From JANQOZ01 sp045106555 (GTDB taxonomy: Bacteria; Pseudomonadota; Gammaproteobacteria; Xanthomonadales; SZUA-38): a stretch of DNA of 64,000 bases. Below, piece by piece: positions 41,937 to 49,613 of this stretch. The stretch lies in contig JBGCET010000035.1 in NCBI GenBank assembly GCA_045106555.1, positions 1 through 64,000 of the forward strand. The letters run 5' to 3'. The position numbers were made by a program, and so were the translations under genes. The notes beneath the pieces are model-generated. The model was not told the origin of the DNA. It saw only the letters and a program-made list of their open reading frames with translations, and made no database searches. The stretch's first letter is position 1. Each line of letters opens with the position of its first letter.

Positions 41937-43913
41937 TTACAGTGCGCTTGCCACGCGATGGCCTTCGCCGGTAGCCGCTAGAACTGTTCGCGGAGCGGCG
42001 CAGTCGCCGATACGAATCACCTCAACACCTGCTTCAACGAGCGGATTTAGCAATGCCACGTTGGGCACTCTTGGGCCGGCGTAGGTAATGGCCACCACGT
42101 TGTCGACCATTTGCTGATTGCCCGTGTAAACGTTGCGCAGAGCCAGTTGGGCTTCACCCAGGTCGTCCAGGTTAATAGGTTCGACGCAGGTAATCAGTTC
42201 GATGTTCTTGTCATGCAATCGCTGGTAGATCCCTTGGCGGTTGATCAGCGAAACGTCTGATGCAAAGCGCTCTCGGGATGTGATCAGCACCACCTGTTCG
42301 AACAAGCCGGCGAACAATTCCGCGGCGGCGTAGGTCATTTCCGTGTGATCGCTGTCCACCACCACCAGGGCGCCGTCAGTGGGGGTAGGGCGTGCAAGCA
42401 TCTGGGCCGAAAGCTCGCGGACGTCGGGAATCATCTCTGCCCAGTCCGGATCGAGCCAGGCGGGCAGGGCGGTCGTAGAGCCCGTGGCCAAAAGCACCGT
42501 GTCAGGTTCCAGGTCGAGCACGCTGGCTGCCGTCGCAGGCCCCTCTAAGATGTACTGAACCCCCGCGCGTTGTCCCGCCAGGTACTGATAGTCGTAAATA
42601 CTGCTGAGATTTTCGCCGCCGGGAAGGTCAGCATGAATTCGGGTTTTGCCGCCAAACTCTGCTGAGCTGCCAAGGACGGTCACCTGATGGCCTCGGGCGG
42701 CGGCCACGTGGGCAGCCTCAAGACCGGCGATACCGGCGCCCACCACCACAACCTTTCGCGGATTCGCTGAGGGCGCCGGCTGCCATATTTCCTCTGCCGG
42801 CTCACCCACCCTGGGGTTGTTGTCGCAGCGCAGCTGATTGCCCTCAATAATGGCTCTCCAGCAGGTGTTGCAGGACACGCAGTAACGAATGGTGGCTTCC
42901 TGCCCGTGTTGCGCCTTGTTGCCAAACGCGGCGTCAGTGATGAGGGGGCGGCCAAGAAAGGCAATCTCGGCGGTACCGTCGGTGAGGGCTTTTTCACATT
43001 CGTTGGGGTCGGTCATATAACCGATGGCGCCGGTGGCAATGCTCGGGTCGGCCTGGCGCAGATCTTTGATGGTGTCTAAATACGGGTGACGCTCGCCGTG
43101 AGCATCCGGTAAATGTTTGTACAGTGAGTTGGCGTGAGCGCCCCAGCAAAACGTCCAGTAACTGAAGTTACCGTTGGCCGCCACCTGTTTGGCGATGTCG
43201 GCTGCCAGGCTAAGGTTGATGCTGCCGGGTATGCCGTCGTCTCCCGGCAGCTTAATGCCAATGATGAAGTTTTCGCCGCAGGTTTGGCGTACGGCATTTA
43301 TCAGTTCGCACAGCAGATTACAGCGTCGCTGGTGGTCACCGCCGTAGTGGTCATCACGTCGGTTGCTCCAAGGGGACAGAAACTGATGAAAAATATGGCC
43401 GTGTCCGGCAGAGATTTCTACCCCGGAAAACCCGGCGCGCTGAAGCCGCAGGCTGGACTCAGCCCACTGCTCAATGAGACTGCGTATTTCGTCTTCAGTC
43501 AGGGCCCGCGGTACGGTCCAGCTTAAATCATCGGGCAAGGCCGATGCGCTAACGGCTGAGTCGTTTCGGCCAATGGAGTGACGTCCCCGTCCAGGGTCCT
43601 GGATCTGGCCCAGCAGCCGCGTATCGGCAGACTCGACCACCTCGGCCACCTGTTTCAGACCGTCCATGGCCACATCGTCGTAAACCCGAAGTTTGCCCGC
43701 GTCCGGGTTATGCCGGGTCATGGCCAGTGGCTCGGTGACGATCAAGCCGGTTCCGCCGCGGGCACGGGCTCCCAGGTAGTTCAGCATGGCTTCGCTGGGC
43801 CGGCCGTCACTGACCAGTCGGGTCAAAATAGAGGCATGGGCCAGACGGTTGCGCAGATGATGTCCGGACAGGGTTAGGGAACTAAAGAGAGTGGGGTAAA
43901 TTGTGTCGCTCAT
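41937..43913 (-). CDS. FMN/FAD/4Fe-4S oxidoreductase of the TMADH/dienoyl-CoA reductase family
   Basis: A 658-residue flavoprotein. The N-terminal half is an Old-Yellow-Enzyme TIM barrel (YPTLFSSLTLSGHHLRNRLAHAS, the catalytic region ISAGHGHIFHQFLSPWSNRRDD). An iron-sulfur motif follows, CVSCNTC then 11 residues then Cys. The C-terminal half is a FAD/NAD-binding domain (KVVVVGAGIAGLEAAHVAAARG). This is the layout of trimethylamine and histamine dehydrogenases, N-methylproline demethylases and 2,4-dienoyl-CoA reductase. The spacing of the fourth Cys (11 residues) is closer to the reductases, but the barrel motif ASILTRL lacks the usual M-x-R. Substrate unresolved. It faces the GNAT gene and is divergent from the RedY/SDR pair. 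Confidence 0.85.
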   Translation of the reverse strand: MSDTIYPTLFSSLTLSGHHLRNRLAHASILTRLVSDGRPSEAMLNYLGARARGGTGLIVTEPLAMTRHNPDAGKLRVYDDVAMDGLKQVAEVVESADTRLLGQIQDPGRGRHSIGRNDSAVSASALPDDLSWTVPRALTEDEIRSLIEQWAESSLRLQRAGFSGVEISAGHGHIFHQFLSPWSNRRDDHYGGDHQRRCNLLCELINAVRQTCGENFIIGIKLPGDDGIPGSINLSLAADIAKQVAANGNFSYWTFCWGAHANSLYKHLPDAHGERHPYLDTIKDLRQADPSIATGAIGYMTDPNECEKALTDGTAEIAFLGRPLITDAAFGNKAQHGQEATIRYCVSCNTCWRAIIEGNQLRCDNNPRVGEPAEEIWQPAPSANPRKVVVVGAGIAGLEAAHVAAARGHQVTVLGSSAEFGGKTRIHADLPGGENLSSIYDYQYLAGQRAGVQYILEGPATAASVLDLEPDTVLLATGSTTALPAWLDPDWAEMIPDVRELSAQMLARPTPTDGALVVVDSDHTEMTYAAAELFAGLFEQVVLITSRERFASDVSLINRQGIYQRLHDKNIELITCVEPINLDDLGEAQLALRNVYTGNQQMVDNVVAITYAGPRVPNVALLNPLVEAGVEVIRIGDCAAPRTVLAATGEGHRVASAL

Positions 43914-43980
43914 AGACGAATTCTGCCACGTTCAGAGGGTAATGCGTGGTAAATTTGTCATCTAAATTGAGGAGCCATCC

Positions 43981-44298
43981 ATGACCACTATTGTTGTTCT
44001 GTTTAATTTAAAAAGTGATGCTGATGCTCAGGCCTATGAGCAATGGGCCAGAACCACAGATCTTCCCACCGTTCGTGGTCTAAAGGGCGTGGATGGTTTT
44101 GATGCATTCCGCACGACTGGCCTGCTGGGTAAAGACGGTCAGGCAGCCCCGTATCAGTACGTTGAGATGATTGAAATCAGCGACATGGAGGCCTTTGGCG
44201 CGGAATGTGCCACTGACACCATGCGCAAGGTGGCCGGAGAATTCCAGGCGTTTGCCGACGGGCCTTGCTTCATGCTGAGCGAGCGGCTGGACGGATGA
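43981..44298 (+). CDS. RedY/HapK-like dimeric alpha-beta barrel protein
   Basis: A 105-residue cytoplasmic protein: TTIVVLFNLKSDADAQAYEQWAR at the start, a middle GVDGFDAFRTTGLLGKDG, and YQYVEMIEISDMEAF. This is the ferredoxin-like barrel of the RedY-like family (named from prodiginine clusters; HapK is the structural example). Their reaction is not settled; they may bind or isomerise small aromatic or pyrrolic intermediates. GAGG precedes the ATG. Its stop overlaps the SDR start by 4 bases (ATGA), so the two are translated together and probably act on the same compound. Confidence 0.75.
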   Translation: MTTIVVLFNLKSDADAQAYEQWARTTDLPTVRGLKGVDGFDAFRTTGLLGKDGQAAPYQYVEMIEISDMEAFGAECATDTMRKVAGEFQAFADGPCFMLSERLDG

Positions 44299-45125
44299 AG
44301 CCACTGAAAGGAAAGGTTGCAGTGTGCACAGGTTCGGGCCGACAGCTGGGGCTGGGGCAAGGAATTTTGAAACGCCTGGCGGAGCAGGGCGCCAGCGTTG
44401 TGGTGACCGATATTGGTCGAACGGACGGCGCCTTATCGGCAGATAACGTGGGCGCCAGCGATGAAATGGAACAGGTGGCCCAGGAACTGCGGGATGCCGG
44501 TGCCCAGGCCATCGCGGTGGCCTGTGATGTGCGCAGCGAAGAACAGATTGATCGTTTGGTCGAGACCACGGTCGGTGAGTTCGGTCGGCTGGACATCATG
44601 GTGAACAACGCCGGTGTAGGTTATTTGATGCAGCCTCTGGAAGAGGTGACGGCAGAAAACTGGCGTTTGGTGATCGACATAAATCTCACCGGGGCTTTTC
44701 TCTGCACCAAAGCCGCGGCGATCCAGATGCGCAAGCAGGGTGATGGCGGGCGAATCGTCAATATCGCCAGTCAGGCAGCGAAGTCGGGCTTTCCCCATTT
44801 GCCCGCCTATGTCGCTTCAAAGCATGGCATGGTGGGGCTGACTCGCGCGACGGCTATCGAACTGGCGCCGGATCAAATCACTGTCAACGCGGTGTGTCCA
44901 AACCACGTCACCACCGGGCTTGGGGCGAAACAAAATGAGTACTTTGCTCGCTATCGAGGTGTGTCGGTGGAAGAGTATCGCGCCAACCTGAAGGCCCGCA
45001 TTCCGCTAGGGCGAGTGGGTCTGGTGGAAGACACGGCAGCGGCCACGGCGTTTCTGTGTTCTGACGATGCGGCGTTTATTACCGGTGAGGCGATGAATGT
45101 CAGCGGCGGTGAAGAAATGCACTGA
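44295..45125 (+). CDS. SDR-family oxidoreductase
   Basis: A 276-residue short-chain dehydrogenase/reductase. The cofactor-binding motif is CTGSGRQLGLGQGI, followed by VNNAGVG, the Ser in NIASQAAKSG, and the YxxxK pair in YVASKHG. The acidic residue at the end of beta-2 (VTDIGRTDG) favours NAD over NADP. The C-terminal FITGEAMNVSGG is standard. I start it at the ATG at 44295, overlapping the RedY-like stop (ATGA); the longer frame adds 10 residues without support. It presumably oxidises or reduces an alcohol/ketone in the pathway served by the RedY-like protein and perhaps the divergent flavoprotein. Confidence 0.9.
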   Translation: MKPLKGKVAVCTGSGRQLGLGQGILKRLAEQGASVVVTDIGRTDGALSADNVGASDEMEQVAQELRDAGAQAIAVACDVRSEEQIDRLVETTVGEFGRLDIMVNNAGVGYLMQPLEEVTAENWRLVIDINLTGAFLCTKAAAIQMRKQGDGGRIVNIASQAAKSGFPHLPAYVASKHGMVGLTRATAIELAPDQITVNAVCPNHVTTGLGAKQNEYFARYRGVSVEEYRANLKARIPLGRVGLVEDTAAATAFLCSDDAAFITGEAMNVSGGEEMH

Positions 45126-45283
45126 TTCGGGTTGCTTGATTTTCTGTGAATGATCGATGGGGTGAAGCGTAAACGCCGTCTCCGAAGGGTTAGCCTTTGC
45201 TGTTTGACTCCTTGGCAGCATCCGTCGTGACGTTTGCATGACATCTGTTTTGCTACTTTTCTTATGCTATTACGGAGGTAACG

Positions 45284-45739
45284 ATGAGTAAGTCGCAACT
45301 TTTAATCACATGTCTATGTTTGGGTGGTGGCATTGGCTTGGCTTCTGCATCGCCTTCTGCGTCGGTCCCTCGCGCAACGCCTGTTCACTGGCACTACTCG
45401 GTGCCGCCACCGGTGGTTGAGTCCACCGAGTCTATGGGGCAGCTTGCCGCGGGTCAGTCGGACTCCGTGCGGCTGAAAGTTCGAGAGGCACGGACCCGTT
45501 CCAACCGGGTTCTGGATGGATATGCCAGAGAAATTGAAAATTGCCGGTTTGAATCAACACTGCATTTTGACGATCGGGATCGCACCCGCTTGATTGGCAA
45601 CGCTCAACCCTGTCAGGGTCGGTACCAAAAGCTAATGAACGAAGAACGCCGCTCACTGAAACAACGAATCAGTGAGCTTAGAGCGCCAAGCCAGAATGAC
45701 GCTCTGTTTCCCGTTGTGCAGCAAAAGACCTCAGAATAG
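45284..45739 (+). CDS. Small secreted protein of unknown function (151 aa)
   Basis: ACGGAGGTAACG before the ATG is a strong ribosome site. The signal peptide is MSKSQLLITCLCLGGGIGLASA. The mature region begins Pro/Ser-rich, then becomes charged and helical (VRLKVREARTRSNRVLDGYAREI, LMNEERRSLKQRISELRA). Two cysteines (IENCRFE, AQPCQGRY) could pair. No family recognised. The 158 bases upstream show no strong promoter that I can call. It faces ocd with a 38-base gap. Confidence 0.6.
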   Translation: MSKSQLLITCLCLGGGIGLASASPSASVPRATPVHWHYSVPPPVVESTESMGQLAAGQSDSVRLKVREARTRSNRVLDGYAREIENCRFESTLHFDDRDRTRLIGNAQPCQGRYQKLMNEERRSLKQRISELRAPSQNDALFPVVQQKTSE

Positions 45740-45777
45740 TTGGCGCCGGCTAACGATTCGCTGAGGGCCGATGATGC

Positions 45778-46827
45778 TCAGGCGGCAACTCTGCGGCGAG
45801 ACTCACCTCGCTCACTCATGATCCGCTGGAACAGATCCTTCGGGTCATCGAGCTCAGGGATCAGGGCAACATCTTCCCCTTCGTTCAGTTCCAATGCCAT
45901 GCGGTGGATGTAACTGAGGGTGGAAAAATCTTCCAGTGCGAACCCAACTGAATCGAAAATGGTGATGTCCTGGTCGCGCTCTCTTCCGGTTCCTGGCTCG
46001 GCGATGGCCTGCCAGATCGGAAATACAGGATGGTCTGCCGGGAGTTGCTGAATATCACCTTCCACCCGGGTTTGGGGTTCGAATTCGACAAAAATCTTGC
46101 CGTTGCGCAGCACTTCCACATGCAGCTCGGTTTTGCCGGGGCAGTCTCCGCCTACGCCGTTAATATGCATGCCAGGCTCCACCATGTCCGGTGTGAGGAT
46201 GGTGGCCCATTTCTTGTCCGCGGTGCAGGTTGTGACGATATCTGCGCCGTTGGTGGCTTCTGACGCGGATCTTGCAGGAATGACCTTCAACCCAGGAAAC
46301 TGTTTCAGGTGGCCCTCCAGCTTGGTCATGGCCTGAGTATCCACATCAAAAATTCTTACTTCCTCAATACCCAAAAGCGTGTGAAATGCCATGGCCTGAA
46401 ATTCGCTTTGGGCGCCGCTGCCTATCATGGCGAGCACTTTGGCGTTCTCGCGAGCCAACGCTTTGGCGGCAATGGCAGAGGCCGCGGCGGTGCGAAAGGC
46501 GGTGGCCAGCGTGAGTTCAGACAGCAAAACCGGATAGCCGGTGTCCACGTCCGCCAGCGCACCGAAGGCCATAACGGTCGACACGCCGCGGGCGGGATTG
46601 CCGGGATGGCCGTTGACGTACTTGAAGCCGTAGCGGGATTCATCAGAGATGGGCATGATTTCAATCACCCCGACATCGCTATGGTTGGCAACCCGCGCGC
46701 ACTTGTCGAAAGACTCCCAGCGTGTGAAATCTTCGGTCATGGTGTCTGCAACACCTTTGACAAATTCCTCGGGGCCAATGTGGTTCACCATGCGGCAAAG
46801 CGCGGGTACGTCGACAAATCGGGTCAT
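45778..46827 (-). CDS. ocd: Ornithine cyclodeaminase
   Basis: A 349-residue cytoplasmic enzyme that converts L-ornithine to L-proline and ammonia with bound NAD. It matches Pseudomonas ornithine cyclodeaminase closely through the whole length, for example GYPVLLSELTLATAFRTAA, MIGSGAQSEFQAMAFH, GVGGDCPGKTELH with the catalytic Asp, FVEFEPQTRVEGDIQQLPADHP and TIFDSVGFALEDFS. It links arginine/ornithine breakdown to proline. It is divergent from an Lrp-type regulator across 142 bases, which is the usual arrangement for control by amino acids. No arginase or transporter gene is adjacent. Confidence 0.93.
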   Translation of the reverse strand: MTRFVDVPALCRMVNHIGPEEFVKGVADTMTEDFTRWESFDKCARVANHSDVGVIEIMPISDESRYGFKYVNGHPGNPARGVSTVMAFGALADVDTGYPVLLSELTLATAFRTAAASAIAAKALARENAKVLAMIGSGAQSEFQAMAFHTLLGIEEVRIFDVDTQAMTKLEGHLKQFPGLKVIPARSASEATNGADIVTTCTADKKWATILTPDMVEPGMHINGVGGDCPGKTELHVEVLRNGKIFVEFEPQTRVEGDIQQLPADHPVFPIWQAIAEPGTGRERDQDITIFDSVGFALEDFSTLSYIHRMALELNEGEDVALIPELDDPKDLFQRIMSERGESRRRVAA

Positions 46828-46916
46828 GACACTGTCTCGCTAATAATCTAGTGAGCGTAGGTTAGGTGCTTTTGTGGCTATAAAATAGACGTATTTGTGA
46901 TCAAAAAGCGTAACTA

Positions 46917-46934
46917 AGTGTCATAATTAACACT
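46917..46934. promoter_or_regulatory. Candidate Lrp operator between ocd and the regulator
   Basis: AGTGT-CATAATTA-ACACT is a perfect 5-base dyad in a very AT-rich stretch, 35 bases before the regulator start. The nearby TTTGTGATCAAAAA (about 46894-46907) is a second loose dyad. The whole 46870-46950 region is markedly more AT-rich than its surroundings, as expected for Lrp/AsnC wrapping. A candidate only. Confidence 0.4.
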
Positions 46935-46969
46935 AATGATTGGCAAAAAGTAAAACTCTCAGGTGATCA

Positions 46970-47392
46970 GTGCAGCTAGAACCTAAAGATCAGCGATTGT
47001 TGGCCCTCCTGCGCGACAACGCCAGGATGTCCGTTATCGACATGGCGCGGACCCTTGGCGTGTCCCGCGCCACCGTGCAAAACCGTATGCGACGGTTGGA
47101 ATCCCAGGGTGTTATTACCGGCTACACAGTGGTGGTGGGTACCGATATCGAAGATTCAGAGGTACGTGCCTTAATGAGTATTCAGTCGCAAAGCGCGCGC
47201 GAGGCGGCGGTGATTGCTGAGCTTCGGGGCAACCCTAATGTCACGGCTATTCATCACACGACCGGGCGCTGGGATCTCATTGCGGAAATTCAGACGGACT
47301 CTTTGGCGGCGTTTAACCAGATTGTAGGGGCCATCCGGTTGATTGAGGGTGTGACGGCCACTGAGACCAATTTGTTGTTAGACAGCTACTGA
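46970..47392 (+). CDS. Lrp/AsnC-family transcriptional regulator
   Basis: A 140-residue regulator with an N-terminal helix-turn-helix (RLLALLRDNARMSVIDMARTLGVSRATVQNRMRRLE) and a RAM/ligand-binding domain (GYTVVVGT, EAAVIAELRGNPNVTAIHHTTGRWDLIAEI). The start is GTG at 46970 with AGGTGA just upstream. Divergent from ocd, it is the probable ornithine- or amino-acid-responsive activator of that gene and of itself. Confidence 0.88.
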   Translation: MQLEPKDQRLLALLRDNARMSVIDMARTLGVSRATVQNRMRRLESQGVITGYTVVVGTDIEDSEVRALMSIQSQSAREAAVIAELRGNPNVTAIHHTTGRWDLIAEIQTDSLAAFNQIVGAIRLIEGVTATETNLLLDSY

Positions 47393-47432
47393 TGGGTTGT
47401 TGATCTTTTTTCAGGATTCGCGGAATCGGGTC

Positions 47433-47517
47433 GGCAACAGCCAGTCATAGGTGTTTGAGGGAATGGCTCCCTTCGGTCCGCTTTATTTCCCTCAAACACC
47501 TATGACTGGCTGTTGCC
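47433..47517. repeat. Perfect 31-bp inverted repeat with 23-base loop
   Basis: The left arm (47433-47463, starting GGCAACAGCCAGTCATAGG) and the right arm (47487-47517, ending CTATGACTGGCTGTTGCC) are perfect complements over 31 bases. The loop (47464-47486) is TGGCTCCCTTCGG followed by TCCGCTTTAT. There is no coding capacity. It lies between the Lrp gene and the convergent MFS gene, 40 bases after the Lrp stop. It could be a strong bidirectional terminator-like structure, a REP/MITE relic, or an RNA element. Without a poly-T it is not a classical terminator. Confidence 0.85.
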
Positions 47518-47618
47518 TAGATCTGTGATCTGGCCTAAAGAGATAGGAGCCAATCGGGACTCGATCTTCCAATAAGCCATGAGTCGTGACCGTCGCAGGT
47601 TGTTGGGTTGTGAGGGCG

Positions 47619-48872
47619 TCAGGCGGGATTGGGCGGTGGTTCGGGTCGGCGGGTTAGGACTATGGTCATGGCGACCAGGGCACAGGCCACCATTAGGGCG
47701 GTGACGCCGACGACGCCGAAGGGCAGGATTTGGCCGACGATTTGGGCCATCAGGCCGCCGGTTAGCAGTTGCAACGCGCTGAAGCAGCCTGAGCCTGCGC
47801 CTTGGTTTGGGGCCGAGGCTGAGAGCAGGCGTATCTGCAAAGCAGGGTAGGCCAAGGCCTGGGCGGTGGTCATCAGCGCGATGGGGCCGAATACGCCCCA
47901 GGGACCAATGTCGGTTGTGGCCGATAGGACCAGCGCGGTGGTGCAGGCCAGCAGACTGCCCGTTGCACCCCAGAAAATCAGCGCCCGGGGAGTAACCCGA
48001 CTGCCGAACTTTCCTGTGGTTAAGCTACCGATCAAATAGCCCAAAGGGACGCCAAAAAAATACCAGCCGTAGGCTGACGCCGGCAGTCCGTAGTATTGGG
48101 TGATCAGATAGGGCGCGGCAGATAAGAAGGTCATGAACGCGCCCTGCAGCGCGGCGCCGTAGATGACCATCCGCGCGTAGGGCCTGCGCGATAGCAGACT
48201 GGCAAAACGCTTCCAGGGCACTAGCTGCGGGTCGCCCTTCACGTCCGCGGGGCGGGTCTCTGGCAGGAGGAAAAATACTCCGGCCAGTAGCCCTGTAGAA
48301 AGTGTCGCCACCGTCAGAAAAATATAACGCCAGCTGAAATATTCAATCAGGTAGCCGCCGATAAAAGGTCCCAAAACCGGGGCCAGCATCGTTGCCGCTG
48401 AGATATAGCCCAGCAGGCTCGTTGCGGACTTATCGCCATAGACGTCTTGCACCACCACACGGGACAGCGTGAAACCCACTGTGGCCCCAGCGGCTTGAAT
48501 GGCGCGCCCGGCAATGACCAGCCAGATGCTGTTGGCGCTGGCGCAAATGATAGACCCCACTACCGCGAGGCTGACGCCCAGCAGGATCACCGGTCGCCGG
48601 CCGAGGCGATCTGACAACGCGCCGTAGATCAACGAACCCAACGCCATAAACAATAAAGACACCGACAGGGTCAGTTGGGCAACCGATAGGCTGACACCAA
48701 ATCCCTCCTGCAGGGCGGGAAGGGCAGGAATGAACGAGGACATGGCCAGCGGACCTAAGCCGGTAATGCACACCAGCAGCACCAGCAGGCCCCTCGAACC
48801 CCTGATGGGTGGGTTTGTTGGCGTGGGTTTGGCGGGTGGTTTGGGCGCTTCTGACGCGTGAAACGGGTCCAT
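47619..48872 (-). CDS. MFS multidrug efflux transporter, Bcr/CflA type
   Basis: A 417-residue inner-membrane antiporter with 12 predicted helices. It has the family motif YGALSDRLGRRPVILLG between helices 2 and 3 and the DHA1 motif around GFTLSRVVVQDVYG. Proline-rich residues 1-25 precede the first span. CAGGAG lies 8 bases before the ATG. These proteins export drugs such as bicyclomycin, chloramphenicol or amino acid derivatives by proton exchange. It stands alone. Confidence 0.88.
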   Translation of the reverse strand: MDPFHASEAPKPPAKPTPTNPPIRGSRGLLVLLVCITGLGPLAMSSFIPALPALQEGFGVSLSVAQLTLSVSLLFMALGSLIYGALSDRLGRRPVILLGVSLAVVGSIICASANSIWLVIAGRAIQAAGATVGFTLSRVVVQDVYGDKSATSLLGYISAATMLAPVLGPFIGGYLIEYFSWRYIFLTVATLSTGLLAGVFFLLPETRPADVKGDPQLVPWKRFASLLSRRPYARMVIYGAALQGAFMTFLSAAPYLITQYYGLPASAYGWYFFGVPLGYLIGSLTTGKFGSRVTPRALIFWGATGSLLACTTALVLSATTDIGPWGVFGPIALMTTAQALAYPALQIRLLSASAPNQGAGSGCFSALQLLTGGLMAQIVGQILPFGVVGVTALMVACALVAMTIVLTRRPEPPPNPA

Positions 48873-49084
48873 CGGGTTTAGCTCCTGCAGGGTTACTCAG
48901 GGTAGACCCTTTCCTGTTGAGGTAATACCCCTATCGGCAGCGGCCGGCGTTACATTGCGTCGGGCAAAAAAAAGGACGATTATCTTTCGAGGGGATGTAC
49001 CACGCAATCGCCCGATGGAGTTCATCTCGGCTTGCCAACACGTTTTTCACTAACAACAAATTACCCACACCTACAGGAACTACT

Positions 49085-49525
49085 ATGAACCCACTTCTAG
49101 GACCCGCTGCTGTTTTGGTGCTGTGGTCATTGCTTGTTTTGGTTTGGCTGGTAGCAACCCGATTTCCGGCGTTTTCCAAAGCCGGCGTTGATGTAAAAAA
49201 ATCCGCGCCTGGCGGGCGTTATGTTGATGTTGAGCAAAACATGCCGGCCAAGGTGAACTGGGTTTCCCATAACTACACCCATCTAATGGAGCAACCGACG
49301 CTGTTTTATGCGGTGATTGGGGTGTTGGCCATTTCTGGCGATATGGCGACAGTGAACGTCGTGGCTGCTTGGGGGTACGTCGTTCTCCGCATCCTTCACA
49401 GCCTGTGGCAGGGGCTGGTGAACGTGGTCAAAGTTCGCATTGTGCTGTTTTCCTTGTCGACGTTGTGCCTGTTTGTACTGGCGTTTCATGCGGTGTTGAG
49501 AACGGTGGTGTTTGCTCACGGCTGA
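49085..49525 (+). CDS. MAPEG-family membrane protein
   Basis: A 146-residue inner-membrane protein of the MAPEG family (membrane-associated eicosanoid/glutathione metabolism). It has four hydrophobic helices, with the conserved loop residues EQPTLFYAVIGVL and WGYVVLRILHSLWQGLVN (Arg and His-Ser typical of MAPEG). I start at ATG 49085, which has AGGAA in front; the frame is open to 48995. Bacterial MAPEG proteins are mostly uncharacterised. Confidence 0.85.
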   Translation: MNPLLGPAAVLVLWSLLVLVWLVATRFPAFSKAGVDVKKSAPGGRYVDVEQNMPAKVNWVSHNYTHLMEQPTLFYAVIGVLAISGDMATVNVVAAWGYVVLRILHSLWQGLVNVVKVRIVLFSLSTLCLFVLAFHAVLRTVVFAHG

Positions 49526-49613
49526 TGCCGGCGACATGACACCTAAACCTCAGGTGTTGTCCATGCCGAATCGCAGGTGGGGTGCTGATTTTCAGCATCA
49601 TCGCAGGGATAAA

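Noticed and set aside
45126..45283. Possible RNA gene or riboswitch upstream of the small secreted protein
   Set aside because: No paired region longer than a few bases and no known motif; only the strong ribosome site is clear.
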